A stretch of 64,000 nucleotides of DNA from assembly GCF_052857255.1 (NCBI RefSeq), contig NC_135504.1, positions 138,475,621 to 138,539,620 of the forward strand, written 5' to 3'. Shown piece after piece: positions 32,579 through 43,082 of this stretch (its first letter is position 1; each line of letters opens with the position of its first letter). The translations under genes and the position numbers were made by a program. This DNA is from Amblyomma americanum (Eukaryota; Arthropoda; Arachnida; Ixodida; Ixodidae). The notes below the pieces were generated by a model. The model was given only the letters and a program-made list of their open reading frames with translations, did not search any database and had not been told where the DNA came from.

Positions 32579-33085
32579 TTACTCCAACGAAACCTGGCTC
32601 AAATATTCTAATTCCCGTTTTGTTAGAGCTATCGATGGTGTGCTCACACAATCTCCTTGGTTCAGAATGTGGGCGGCTTCTGTAATTTCACATGTGAGTT
32701 GATGTGCATTCTTCGCGATGACAGCGCATTCACGGAAAAAAGGCTCACAGGAACGGGAGGGGCATTTTAGATAGTGGACTCCCAGGTTTCTCTTTACAGC
32801 GCTGTAAACATTATCGGAATGCTCCATACGACGCTTATTGAGGCAACGCCTGGTTTGACACACGTAAACCTTGCCACAGCTGAAAGCAGTTTTATAAACC
32901 ACACCAACTTCGCAAGGAACGAAAGGTGTTTGGGTTTGACTGGGCAGGTTGGCCCTCGCAACGCTGGAGCATTCACTCTGCGACAAGCTTGGATAGCATC
33001 GGGTGCCGAGAACACAACACGGACACTTGCTTTTTGCCCGTATTTTTTTGAGCCTGTGAGAAACGTTGTGCAGGTAAGGCACCAC
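32579..33085 (-). pseudogene. PLE GIY-YIG endonuclease, minus copy
   Basis: A 168-codon frame. GVVYKTAFSCGKVYVCQTRR is the GIY-YIG motif with Cys in place of the second Gly. It is followed by RCLNKRRMEHSDN, a Cys cluster (CPSRSCEPFF), EITEAAHI and CVSTPSIALTKRELEYL. The upstream part (CCVLGTRCYPSL) probably links to the RT. Likely inactive because of the motif change, which the plus copy shares. Confidence 0.8.
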
Positions 33086-33327
33086 AGCAACCTTGTGTTG
33101 GTGGTTGGAGCCAGCACTGCCTTCTCTTCCTTTCAGTACCTTTAAGAGGCAGCCAGCTGCTGAGATGAGCAGGTGCTCGGGTTAGCCAGCTTTTACCAGC
33201 CGATGAGTTTGCTCTTTGAAGCTTTGGCCCATATAGTGTGGACAGGATTTCATAAGTACAGTTCTGAAGCATAGGCTCACGATGGTTCGTACCACCAACA
33301 AAAGTGGTTTTCTGCCCTCGGTAGCCT

Positions 33328-33990
33328 TCAGTCAAGAAAGCGTAAAGATCCACTCTCAGGTAACTCATGGGTCAGAACAAGGGGCGCGACGCACTGCTCA
33401 AAGGAAGAAAACAGATCCCAAACGGCATTTGGAAAAGTACTTTCGTTACTGGCCAAAAGGATTAGGTAGTCGTCGACGAATCTCAAGACCCTAACAGCAC
33501 CTGACGACGAAAGCTGCACTTCTAGCAGACGGTCATGATGGGCGAGGAAAATCTCGCATATGATTGGAGCAATGCAGGAGCCGATGCACACTCCGCTTTT
33601 TTGTGTAAAAGTACTGTAACCGAATGAAACAAAAAGTAGGGTTAAGGTTAAACTGTCAAAAGTTCTAGGAAGCTGGCAACAGAGATACGAATAGAATTCT
33701 GAAAGGAGACGGATCCGAACGAGTCAATACAACTTTTAACGCGCAAAAGAAGCTTGTGATGTGGAAGAAAGTAATAAAGGTCCTTAATATCACCCGAAAA
33801 GGCATGAGAGCGCCACTTTCAGCTGCTATAAATTCAGCAACTTTTCTGGAATCTTTCAAACGGAAAGGATCATCTATTGTCGAAACCTGGAGCTTGGTTT
33901 TAAGGAATGCCAAGCGCTTTTCTCAGTGACGACTACCCGCAATGGGCAGTCAACTTTATGCGTCTTTGCTGCGAAAAATAAATCCAGGGT
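33328..33990 (-). pseudogene. PLE reverse transcriptase, minus copy, frameshifted
   Basis: Reading leftward from about 33990: FFAAKNKS-type and THKVDCPLRV segments, then FRLKDSRKVAEFIAAESGAL, then after a shift the GVCIGSCIAPIICEIFLAHHD block and the catalytic VLRFVDDYLIL (FVDD at 33469-33480). Frame changes near 33600-33670 and near 33915 break it. The blocks are those of Penelope-like RTs, where the motif is usually followed by LESGSL-type sequence, here LPESGSLRFLD. Confidence 0.78.
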
Positions 33991-34079
33991 ATTCTTATCT
34001 GCTGCATTTATGCTTGCAAGAAGTTTGTCAAGAGATGCAAGTTACGTTTCTAGTTACTCGGGCTCTTTTATGTGTTTCT

Positions 34080-34832
34080 CTGCTGACCCTTCACGCTTTG
34101 GTGCCCTCTTGGATGCTGCTGTTTGCCGTGCTCGCACTTTAGCTTAATGTATTCGTCTCCAGATACTTCCTGACTGGGTCAAAGCCCTCCTGGGAGGTTT
34201 TCAAACATCCCTTCCCCATGGAACAAGAATCATGAAGATCCTTCGGACTGAGTGGCAACCACAAGCTCGTTTCTACCACGAAACTCTGTACCTGCAGCTT
34301 CACCGCCTTGACACCTCCCCAAGAACGAAGATGAAGTGGCGTGAGCTTTCAGCACTTGCTGGCAGAACTGCAGAAGCCCTATGGCAGTACGAGTTCTGCG
34401 ATCTTTGAGCCAACTCAGCGAAACAGCTTCTACAACAACGTGGACACGCTGGAAACGTGGTGCTGCCAGACAAAGTTACCTGCGTTCTCAGCCTGGGCCC
34501 GAGATATGCCGTTGAACCGAGGAAGGTGCCCACAGAACTTCTAGGCATGGTGAGGCAAGTGGCAAATCGTGCGCCGGACTCTGAGTTCTCTAGCTGCTTG
34601 TCTGAAGGCGATCATGTTTTGTTGTGCTACTGGACCCATTAATTATGTCGCTTCACTTCTAAGAAGACATGATTTTTCGGTTTTAGTTGCGGACAAAGAG
34701 GACGGCTTTCTTGTCCTACCTAAAGATTTCTTTGGTAAAAAAGCAGCTGAAGCGTTAGCGTCTGTTTTCGTTTGGCGTGAAAAGGTTTCTCTTTCCAGGG
34801 TAAAATCTAAGACTAAGCAAATTTCCAAGTGA
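34080..34832 (+). pseudogene. PLE polymerase N-terminal region, plus copy, broken
   Basis: Several frames carry pieces of one protein: RIMKILRTEWQPQARFYHET near 34235, KVTCVLSLGPRYAVEPRKVP near 34470-34540, and FSVLVADKEDGFLVLPKDFF near 34675. The LGPRYAVEP-type block is familiar from the N-terminal part of PLE polymerases. Stops near 34143, 34407 and 34640 and frame changes make it non-functional. It has no counterpart in the minus copy. Confidence 0.62.
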
Positions 34833-35610
34833 CAATCTCTTGACAAACTTGTTGCAAGTATATATGAAGCAGATAAGAAAAGCTTGGATGTATTTTTCGC
34901 AGCAAAGACGCATAAAGTTGACTGCCCATTGCGGGTAATCGCCACTGATAAAAGCACTTGGCATAAATCCCTTAGGCTGTTCCTTCAAACCTAACTCAAA
35001 CGTTTTGGCATTTGATTATCCTTTCCTTTTGAAATATTCCAGAAAAGTTCTTGAAATTCTAGCAGATGAAAGTGGGGCTCTCATGCCTTTACAGTCGATA
35101 CTAAGGACCTTTATTACTCTCCTCCACATGACAAGCTTCTTTTGTGCATTGAAAGTTGTATTGACTCGTTCAGATCCCTCTCCATTCAGAATTTTAATGG
35201 TATCTCTGTGGCCGGCTTCCTAGAACTTTTGACAGTTTACCTTAACTCTACTTTTGTTTCATGGGGTGATACTACTTTTATTCAAAAAAAGCGGAGTGTG
35301 CATCGGCTCCTTCATTGCTCCAATCCTAACCGTTATTTTCCTCGCCCGTAACGACCGGCTGCTAGAAGCGCAACTTGCTTCGTCAGCTGCTGTTAAGATC
35401 TTAAGATTCGTCGGCGACTACCTAATCCTTTTGGCCAGAAACGAAAGTACTTTTCCTAGTGACCTTTCAGATGTGCTTTCTTCCTTAGAACAGTGCCTCT
35501 CGCCCCTTGATCTGACTTGTGAGTTACCTGAGAGTGGATCTTTACACTTTCTTAACTTAAAGCTATCGAGGGCAGAAAACCACCTTTGTTGGTGGTACGA
35601 ACCGCCGTGA
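34833..35610 (+). pseudogene. PLE reverse transcriptase, plus copy, altered active site
   Basis: Blocks run FFAAKTHKVDCPLRVIATDK, a stop near 34993, then LLKYSRKVLEILADESGAL, a frame change near 35215-35260, and GVCIGSFIAPILTVIFLARN. The active-site box reads FVGD (35407-35418) where the minus copy has FVDD, so one catalytic Asp is lost. LPESGSLHFLNL follows. Non-functional. Confidence 0.8.
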
Positions 35611-35744
35611 GCCTATGCTTCACAAATGCCCATAAGAAAACCTGTCCACACTCTTTGGGCCAAAGCTTCAAAGAGCAAACTCACCGGCTGGTAAAAGCTG
35701 GCTAACCCGAGCACCTGCTGATCACAGCAGCTGGCTCCCTCTTA

Positions 35745-36284
35745 ATGAAACTGAAAGGAAGAGAAGGGAGTGCGGGCCCCGACCACCAACACAAGGTTGC
35801 TGTGGTGCCTTACCTACACAGCCTTTCTCACAAGCAAAAAAAAAAATACGGCAAAAAGCAGATGTCCGTACTGCGATCTCGGTGCCCGACAAGCTATCCA
35901 AGCTTGTCGCAGAGTGAATGCCCCAGCGTTGCGAGGGCCAACCTGCCCAGTCAAACCCAAACACCTTTCGTTCCTTGCGAAGTTGGTGTGGTTTATAAAA
36001 CTGCTTTCAGCTGTGGCAAGGTTTACGTGTGTCAAACCAGGCGTTGCCTCAATAAGCGTCCTAGGGAGCATTCCAATAATCCTTACAACACTGTAAAGAG
36101 AAACCTGGGAGTCCGCTGTCTAAAATGCCCGTCCCGATCCTGTGAGCCGTTGTTCCATGAATGCACGGTCATCGCGAAGAATGCACATCAACCCACATAT
36201 GAAATTATAGATGCCGCACACATTCTAAAGCTAGGAGAGGATTGTGTGAGCACACCATCGGTAGCTCAAACAAAACGGGAATAG
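35745..36284 (+). pseudogene. PLE GIY-YIG endonuclease, plus copy
   Basis: A 179-codon frame homologous to 32579-33085: GVVYKTAFSCGKVYVCQTRR, RCLNKRPREHSNNP, CPSRSCEPLFHECTVIAKNA, EIIDAAHILKLGEDCVSTPS. The same Gly-to-Cys change as in the minus copy shows that it predates the duplication. The RT upstream is broken, so this is a remnant. Confidence 0.8.
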
Positions 36285-36412
36285 AAATATTTGTGCCTGG
36301 TTTCGTTGGAGTAATTACGTAGTCTAACCTAACCTCGATGTTTTATTGGATGGGTTCTGTATTAAACCTTTAGGTCTTATTGTCCCTTTTGGCAGTTTTT
36401 CCTTCTGTTTTA

Positions 36413-36866
36413 ATCGCCTTTTTCGCTCTTTTAATGTATTTTAATTGTCATTCTGCTTTTAATAGCGTTTTTGGACCTTTAAATGCATTTTATCCTCACT
36501 CTGCTTGTAACGCCTTTTTGGCTTTTACTCCATTTTTTCTTGTTGTTATCGCACATTGTCATTTGTCACTCTGTTACTGCTTTTTGGCGCCAGCCTTTAC
36601 TAGCCCTTACCTTTTATTCACTCCCTGGTGCTCATTGTTATCTAGCTGGTGTCTTTTCACCTCAGTTACCTTTCTGTCGCGTGAAACCAAGCAGCTGCTT
36701 CCCATGTATTCCCGCCAACTTTTCCTATATATATTTTGTCACTCTGCACTAAAGAACTAGTTTAAGTCAGCGCTGGTGTCGGTATATCTGCCTCTGGCCG
36801 TGTCTTAAGGTGCGCTGTTTTTTTTTTTTTCAAAATATGAACTACCATCTAGCCTGTTTGAACACC
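36413..36866. other. T-rich PLE tail and leader-like end
   Basis: The T-rich sequence after the plus copy ends in GCGCTG plus a T run and ...CCATCTAGCC at about 36855-36865. That is the complement of a weak version of the leader motif of the palindromic elements. It abuts the broken gypsy RT. Confidence 0.45.
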
Positions 36867-36869
36867 CTT

Positions 36870-37350
36870 GCTAGTTACATAGGCTGCTCGACTGACCTGT
36901 TCTACTCTCTACTCGATATTGGGCATAGGGTACACTTTATCCTTGGCGACAGGCGACAGGTAAGCTTCCGGTAATCTACTACAGGCCTTGGGTCTTTTCC
37001 AGGAGCATCCACCAAGATCATAGGCGAAGCGTATTCGCTTTTGGAGTGGTTGATTACTCCTAATTAAAGCATGCGTTTTACCTCCCTACCAAGGATATCT
37101 CTCTGCCTTGGAGAGAGTCGATAGCAACTTGACCGCACTGGCTCCTCTGAAGTTAGCTCAATATCGTGCTCAATCATATCAATTCTGCCGGGCCTGTCTA
37201 CGAAGCAGTCATAATATTCTGCTGTCAGTTCGCCGAGATCAGGCAACTGAGATTCTTTTAGTTCTCCTCTCCGCTCAGCTCTCGTGGGGAGTTCCTGCGT
37301 GCTGCTTTTCTCTCCGCTTAGACAGATAACGTTGTCTTCCATCTCCTCAG
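36870..37350 (-). pseudogene. Gypsy reverse transcriptase, 5' part only
   Basis: ELTAEYYDCFVDRPGRIDMI and HDIELTSEEPVRSSCYRLSP are the typical RT entry of tick gypsy elements, with RDILGREVKRML at about 37065. Beyond that the frame breaks, but MILVDAPGKDP-like and YPMPNIE pieces are readable to about 36900. The catalytic region is missing because the element is cut off next to the PLE tail. Confidence 0.8.
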
Positions 37351-37399
37351 GAAGGTTCAGCGTTAGATTTATCGCGGCCTCTCTCTGCATGTAAGGCTT

Positions 37400-38700
37400 A
37401 ATTATGTTGCAGTGGTAAATGCGCGCTTCATTGCGCCTTCCCGGCGTTTTCACCACGTAATTGGTGTTTAGAGAGTTTGGCAGTTACTTCAGCAGGCCCT
37501 TCCCGCTGTATTTCGAGCCTATTCTGCCTTGAAGCTCTCAGCAATATTACCTTGTCACCGATACAGTACATCCGGTGGCGGTATGTCCGATCATAGTAGA
37601 CCTTAGAACGAGCCTGGGCTGACTTCATGATGGCTTCCACGAGTTCTTTAGTGTTATGTAGACGATCCAGCAGAAACAACATGAACTCTACTACTGTCGG
37701 GTCCTCTCCGCGCCCTTCCTAGGCTTCACGTATCATTCGCAGAGGTGAGCGCAGCGACCTTCCATCGACCAACTCGGCGGGGCTAAGTCCAATGGATTCA
37801 TAAGACACTGACCGCAAACCGAAAACTGCTTCAGGTAGGCATGTGTCCCAGTCGCGCTTGTTTTCATCGCACAATCCCCTATGCACGCGCCTTAGAACAG
37901 AAAGCCACCTTTCTATGCAGTTGCTCTGCGCGGATGATTAATTGGGCTGTGCACTATTTTAATGCCGCACCACTCTAGAAATGAGGTGGTTAGGGCACTC
38001 GTGAATACACTACCCTCATCACTTTGGATCTGTGAAGGGAATCCAAATCGGGCAAGGACTGATAACAGGGGATTCCCAACACTCTCTGACGTCACCTCGC
38101 GCAGCGCGACAGCCTCTGGAAACTTCGTGGCAGGGCATAACATGGTGAGGATATAACGACACCCTGACTCTGTCACGGGAAGTGGCTCAACTACATCTAT
38201 CACCAAGCTGTGAAATGGCTCAGTAATGATCATTACGAAACCCATTGGCGCTTTCCACTTATCTCGCGCCTTTCCGACCCGCTGACATGTGTCGCACGAC
38301 CTTAAAAACGCTCCATGTCCTTAAAACATCCAGGCCAATAGTATTCCTGTAAAAGCCTCTGCTTTGTTTTCCCGATTCCCAGGTGGCATGACCACGAATT
38401 GCCATGGGAAAGTCGCAGTAAGTCTTGTCGGTACTTTTGGGGAAGGACTAATTGGTTTCGCTCCACTTCATGCTTATCCTTGTATAAGCGATAAAGCACA
38501 CCGGCTCTTATCTGGAAAACAATATTCTCTTTTTTTCTCTTACTCGTTCTGAGGAGCTTTCCGATCTCCTTTACCGTCGGGTTATTTGCTTGTTCCATAC
38601 CAAGCTCTTCTTGGTTCGCACTTAGCAGCGTCGTGAAACCGCTTGACACTGGCAGCAAAAAATCACTATCTAAGATTTCCTCGTTCCGCTGTTCGTCATG
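37400..38700 (-). pseudogene. Gypsy integrase, broken
   Basis: The zinc-binding start has LSHGNSWSCHLGIGKTKQRL (the two His) near 38370 and SCDTCQRVGKARDKW near 38285 in another frame. The catalytic core at 37913-38245 includes LVIDVVEPLP and IQSDEGSVF, each with a candidate catalytic Asp. The C-terminal part (37428-37682) reads YYDRTYRHRMYCIGDKVILL and leads into VKTPGRRNEARIYHCN. There are several frame changes and stops. It lies upstream of RT, which is the unusual point. Confidence 0.82.
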
Positions 38701-38799
38701 CTTACTGCCAGGCTGACTGGTCTCGGGTGCCTCGTTAGCGACTTTTACCTCCGCAGTGGCGTTCTCAGGAGTAAGCTGTGTTGCAAGTTCTCGCGCTTT

Positions 38800-39125
38800 T
38801 GAACGTGGTAAGGCCTGCACAACTCGGTCTCCAAAATGGATTTCCTTCTCTCGTAATAACATATCCAATTTGTTGGAGAACAAATACGGATAGCTTTTAG
38901 GCAGTTTTCCTGAAACCGCGGCTTCGGTTGTAATCCTACCGAAAGGGTCTTCAATTACCACTGTCGCTATAGTTGCACACGCTTTGTTCTTCCGCTACCT
39001 GTCGGATCCATACACATAGGCCTGTGTAATCGAATGGTGACACATACGACATATGGACGACATCCATCGTTGCGGCTGAGTTTCCCAGCACCTTGCATTG
39101 CTTTCCGTTCACTACCAGGTCACGC
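38800..39125 (-). pseudogene. Gypsy aspartic protease, altered active site
   Basis: VNGKQCKVLGNSAATMDVVH carries NSA where retroviral-type proteases have DSA or DTG, so the catalytic Asp is changed. A frameshift near 38965 leads to IEDPFGRITTEAAVSGKLP and YPYLFSNKLDMLL, familiar from this family. It lies directly after gag. Confidence 0.72.
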
Positions 39126-39127
39126 AT

Positions 39128-40286
39128 TTAAGCTTGCAACAGCTTCATGTTTTCACCGCAGTTACTGACATACGAGAACGCAACCTTTTCTTTTTGACAG
39201 TTCACTGCAATGTGACCGAGCCAATTGCATCTGTAGCAAGTGAGTGGCCTCCTAGCATCAAACGCGACTTTCTCTTTCGGCGCTTTTGCCACTTCTGCAC
39301 CCTTCTCATTGTCTTCCTTTCTTTGAGGTTTATCGGAAGAAACTTTTATTTCGGCTTTCTTGACTGTAGAGTTCCCAAAGTGCCTCTCGCGACGGTAATT
39401 CACACTTGTCCAGAAACTAAAAGGCCTATCAACTCTAGCGTTGTTAAACTGCCGGCGCGAAGCGTACTCCTCAATGAGTTCGGCAGCTCTTGTAGCAGAC
39501 GTTAGATTGTCCCGGTCCTGCAGCCAATTTCTTTGCTCTTCAGGGAGAAAGCTGTAAAACTGCTCCAACAGAATCCTCGCCACTACTGTGTCCCGGTCAC
39601 TATAGGACTCGGTGATCTTTAACCATTCCACCAAGTTCACTTGCAGCTTGTACAAAAAAATCAGGATGGCTCTTGTCTCTCGACTTCTTAACTCCCCGAA
39701 ATCGCTGCATAAACGCTTCGGCGTTAAGTCTGCTTTCATAGAAGACAAGCCTTGACCTTCTCGTAGTTGTCCGCGTACTCCTTGCTGAGCCGCGCGACAA
39801 CCTCCGACGCCTCCGAGAGCAGGATAGTCACTAGCCTCTGGGACCAAGTGCCTCGACTGCAGGATAGGTTCTCGCATGTTCGTTCAAAATTTGCTAGATA
39901 CAGAGCGATATCCCCTGATACCACATATGGCTGCATATTGCTAGACATCTTGAACTCTTCCTCCTTGTTGAGAAGAGGTACCCCTTGCTGGGGACAATTG
40001 CCCGACCTCTTGCTCAACGCGACTTGAAACTTACGGAGGTCTATTGCCCGCTCCTGTTTTTTTTTGCTTCATGCTCACTTTCACGCTCACGCTTTTTCTG
40101 CTGTCTGAGCTGCTCTTCCTTTTTTTGTTCTATGATGTTGCACGCCCCACTGAGCTCCTCATCATCTGCCCCCAAATCAGTGACTGCCTGAATATTCATT
40201 GGTTTTCGTGCCAAACCCTTTGTATCGATCCCCAATTCCTCACATAACAGGAACAGGTCCGGCTTCTGCAGCTTCTGTGGGTCCAC
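39128..40286 (-). pseudogene. Gypsy gag with SCAN-like region and zinc knuckle, frameshifted
   Basis: The N-terminus at 40286 reads MDPQKLQKPDLFLLCEELGI, followed by a charged KKEEQLRQQKKRERE stretch. The middle has SGDIALYLANFERTCE. The last frame (39128-39877) holds ILLEQFYSFLPEEQRNWLQD and SATRAAELIEEYASRR, which resemble the SCAN fold, thought to derive from Gmr1-like gag, and a CYRCNWLGHIAVNC knuckle (about 39197-39238). Frame changes occur near 40030 and 39740. Gag forms the particle and binds RNA. Confidence 0.8.
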
Positions 40287-40519
40287 GATAGTTCTGGTCT
40301 ATGCTAGATCCAAAACAACTATGCAAAAATACCAAACCTCGAGGATTTAAGCGCAGGTCTCTACCAGATCTAAATTTTAACCTTCTTTTAGAATCTGGTC
40401 CAAATCAGGGGAAAGCCAAGCACTAACCCACACATGTGATCATGTCCTTGACAGCTGCTCTCTTGCTGGCTGACCGTTGTTGCCGCTTGTAGGGTACGAT
40501 CTCACAGCTGGTCACCAGT

Positions 40520-41203
40520 TGTCGTAGTGCAGGGGCTCACTTGGACCCGTGCGCCTTCGGGTAGCGTGTCCGAGCCTTCGGGCTGAAGAAATATTGAACT
40601 TGAGTTTTGGGAAAACGAAAAACAAATGGGCTTGCTGGCGCTTTGAAGAAACTATTTATATAATTTAAAAAAGAGCAAACAATCACAAATTAAAAGTTCA
40701 TAGCTTCGAGCGGGGGGATGAGCCTTGTCGTCAGGGCCCAGAGCGATCGTTCTCACTCAGGTGGCCTGTTAAATATCCCCAGGCTCCGTCCCTCCAGCAG
40801 TCGGCGGCCAATTCAACACGTGGCACAGACGGAAGAATGGCACAGCACATAGCACGCGGAGGCTCTTGTGGGAATGGCCGAGGAGGATTCGGGGGTCCTC
40901 TGCTACCTCACACATTAGAGCGGCACGTCTCTATCGAAAACAGGTGATTCGTGTTGGAGCCGCGTCACTCATGCGGCGGGCCGTGGGTGGCTCCTGTCAG
41001 TCACAGCTGATCACTGGAAGACATCGTCCCTTCTTCCCTCTGTCGTCTTGTCCATCTTTAATCGCGCCTCCCGGCGGACCAGACGAAGGGAAGGCCATCT
41101 CCCACCCTCCATAAGAGCGCGGGAAAGATTCCGCAGGTAGGTTTTTAGAGAGCTCTTTATTTTTCGCAGGGTCAAACGACGTGTCTCCAGCAGGGTTGTA
41201 ACA
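40520..41203 (-). repeat. Candidate gypsy 5' LTR (684 bp)
   Basis: On the minus strand it starts TGTTACAACCCTGCTGG and ends ...TGCACTACGACA, so it has TGT...ACA ends. A TATA-like TATATAAATAG lies near 40655-40666. Just inside the element comes ACTGGTGACCAG, which could be the primer-binding site. The other LTR is missing, so the boundaries are not confirmed by comparison. Confidence 0.5.
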
Positions 41204-41760
41204 ATGCCATTAATGTACTGCATGCATATTAGCCTTTCAAACATACGCTTTGGAATGCAGGTGCTTTCAGAATTTTGTTCGAACTGCGCTCAAAGGCACA
41301 GCTCTAATTCGATGGAATTGATTGGAACTAGAGCAAATGGCATAGCCACATTGTCACGGCAGCCAGTACTACTCAACTGCTGTGATGGCATTACTGTGGT
41401 AGGTGAGCGAACGAGGAGTCCATAGCAGAATTCGAAAAATAAAGTGTGTGAGATAGCAAAAAGCAATGGGAAAATTAGTTTACCGCATTAACATTCTCCG
41501 GTGGTCTTAATTTTGCGGTGCCATTCAGAAACTTTTTTCACAATTCCATGGTCTCAGCTTCTTATTATGCTGTATTTTTCATCACATGTAATAACAACCA
41601 CCTGACAAGGTGTAGTTCTGAATGCACACCTACCTGGAATGTTTTCGAATTGTGCAAGAGAATGTTCACGACTCCTCGTGTGTTGAAATATTTGTGGTCG
41701 TTCCTCACCATACCCTCATGCAAGCCATTCACGTTCATCTAGGGGGAAATCTTTGCCATT
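41204..41760. other. No gene seen
   Basis: This is host or unknown sequence between the LTR and the LINE fragment. Confidence 0.3.
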
Positions 41761-41940
41761 AATAGCAACGCGGCCTACAATACGAGGACAACAGACCGTT
41801 GGAAAGTGCCAAAATGCCGTACGAACTATGGGTTTCAGAGTCTTAGGAATAACCTGCCTCGATTACTAAATGAACATATTAAAGCGGGAACAGATATTTT
41901 AGGACTAAATTTCCGGAACCTGAAGGCGTTGTTTTATTAA
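41761..41940 (+). pseudogene. C-terminus of a CR1/L2-like LINE ORF2
   Basis: An open 60-codon stretch ends at TAA 41938-41940: YNTRTTDRWKVPKCRTNYGF then QSLRNNLPRLLNEHIK. The RTNYG-QSL-NNLP-LLN block is the typical end of ORF2 in this LINE group, and the element at 52931-55713 has the same block (RTDYKLQSLRHNLPSILNKY). The upstream part is missing, so this is a 5'-truncated copy. Confidence 0.75.
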
Positions 41941-42335
41941 TTTGCATGTCCCTAATACACACCACACATTTCATAAACAAAACACCTTGTACAGATATTT
42001 AGCCACTGTTTCATTATGACTGCATGTCTTTATTTCCCGACCGTTCCATGAGCTTGTCGCCATACCTTTCATAAAAATGCCAAGTTATAATTTTGTTTGT
42101 CTCTGTATATTTCTGTATATTTTTTCTGTACATTTGTTTCTGGATTGTGTTGCTTCGTTGCCGTCAATGCCAGGGGGGACCAAGATTTTTTTTTCAAGCC
42201 GTAAATGCCAGGGGGGACCAAGATTTTTTTTTCAAGCCGTAAAGGAACGGCTTTTCTTCTTGGCCCCTTTCACAATGTGTACGTCATGTTGTGAAGAACA
42301 AATAAAAATGAATGAATGAATGAATGAATGAAATT
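41941..42335 (+). repeat. LINE 3' UTR with duplicated 38-bp unit and (TGAA)n tail
   Basis: The UTR contains a perfect 38-bp tandem pair (AATGCCAGGGGGGACCAAG...; 42166-42203 and 42204-42241). It ends in AACAAATAAAAATGAATGAA with more GAAT repeats to about 42332. Confidence 0.7.
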
Positions 42336-42824
42336 ATCTGCACTGAAAACAAAAAAATCATATATAAAAGCAGTGAAATCCAACGATATTCTTTTAATAC
42401 TGCCACATTAGCAAATGGCACTGATGCCGATTCGCGCGGTTCACAAGATGTACGAAAGGTGGTTTTTGCTTTCAATATGAATTCTTGGAAGTTGAACAAT
42501 ACTACTTCTGCGTAAAAAAAGAGGGGAGAGGTAAAATGTCAGCTCTAGATTTGTTTTTCTAGCAATACTGATATTGCGCCCTAATAGATGGGCCAAACTA
42601 TTTTTAATGTGGGTAAGAAATCAGAATTTTCAAATGTACACCAGGCACAAAAAGGCAATTAACAAAAATTTAAACTGAATCAAAAAACGATAATTATCAG
42701 CCCTGTAGGTCTTTATTTAAAAAAATATATGTAGCAGCCTGGAACACCTCAGTCAGTGTAAAATTAAACTGCATTTCTGGAAAGCACGCGATGAGTGATC
42801 GGTCGTAGCCTGAAAGGATATATT
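42336..42824. other. No gene seen
   Basis: AT-rich sequence without motifs. Confidence 0.3.
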
Positions 42825-42839
42825 ATTTTGTTTTTGTAG

Positions 42840-43067
42840 CCGCCGCGGTGGCTGAGTGGTTATGGCGCTAGGCTGCTGGCCCGAAAGGCGCGGGTTCGAT
42901 CCCGACCGCTGCGGTCGAATTTCGATGGAGGCGAAATTCTAGAGGCCCGTGTGCTGTGCGATGTCAGTGCACGTTAAAGAAAAAAGGTGGTCGCAATTTT
43001 CGGAGCCCTTCACTACGGCGTCCCTCATAGCCTGAGTCGCTTTGAGACGTTAAACACCCCTAACCCT
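42840..43067 (+). repeat. Ruka-like SINE, short-tail type, with TSD
   Basis: A box TGGCTGAGTGGTTATGG, B box GGTTCGATCCC, shared core, and the CCTGAGTCGCTTTGAGACG tail. Flanked by attttg(t/g)ttttgtag, 15 bp with one mismatch, at 42825-42839 and 43068-43082. Confidence 0.9.
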
Positions 43068-43082
43068 ATTTTGGTTTTGTAG

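Larger units (their letters stand above)
32479..36412. mobile_element. Inverted pair of PLE copies (arms ~1.56 kb)
   Basis: The minus-strand copy (32479-34036) and the plus-strand copy (34837-36412) are reverse complements with visible divergence. An 800-base centre (34037-34836) extends the plus copy toward the N-terminus. Each arm holds RT and GIY-YIG regions, both broken. The layout is that of the smaller palindromic elements, but larger and older. The outer limits are unclear: the left arm abuts the tandem array, and the right continues as a T-rich tail to about 36866. Confidence 0.78.
36870..41203 (-). mobile_element. Ty3/gypsy element with gag-PR-IN-RT order, one LTR left
   Basis: From right to left on the minus strand: LTR (41203-40520), leader, gag, protease, integrase, then the start of RT, cut off at about 36870. 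The usual Ty3/gypsy order places RT before integrase. The order seen here is that of Gmr1-like elements. No env is present. Every gene has frameshifts or stops. Confidence 0.85.

Noticed and set aside
36870..41203. An endogenous retrovirus with env
   Set aside because: No envelope-like frame is present; gene order and gag fit a Gmr1-like LTR retrotransposon.
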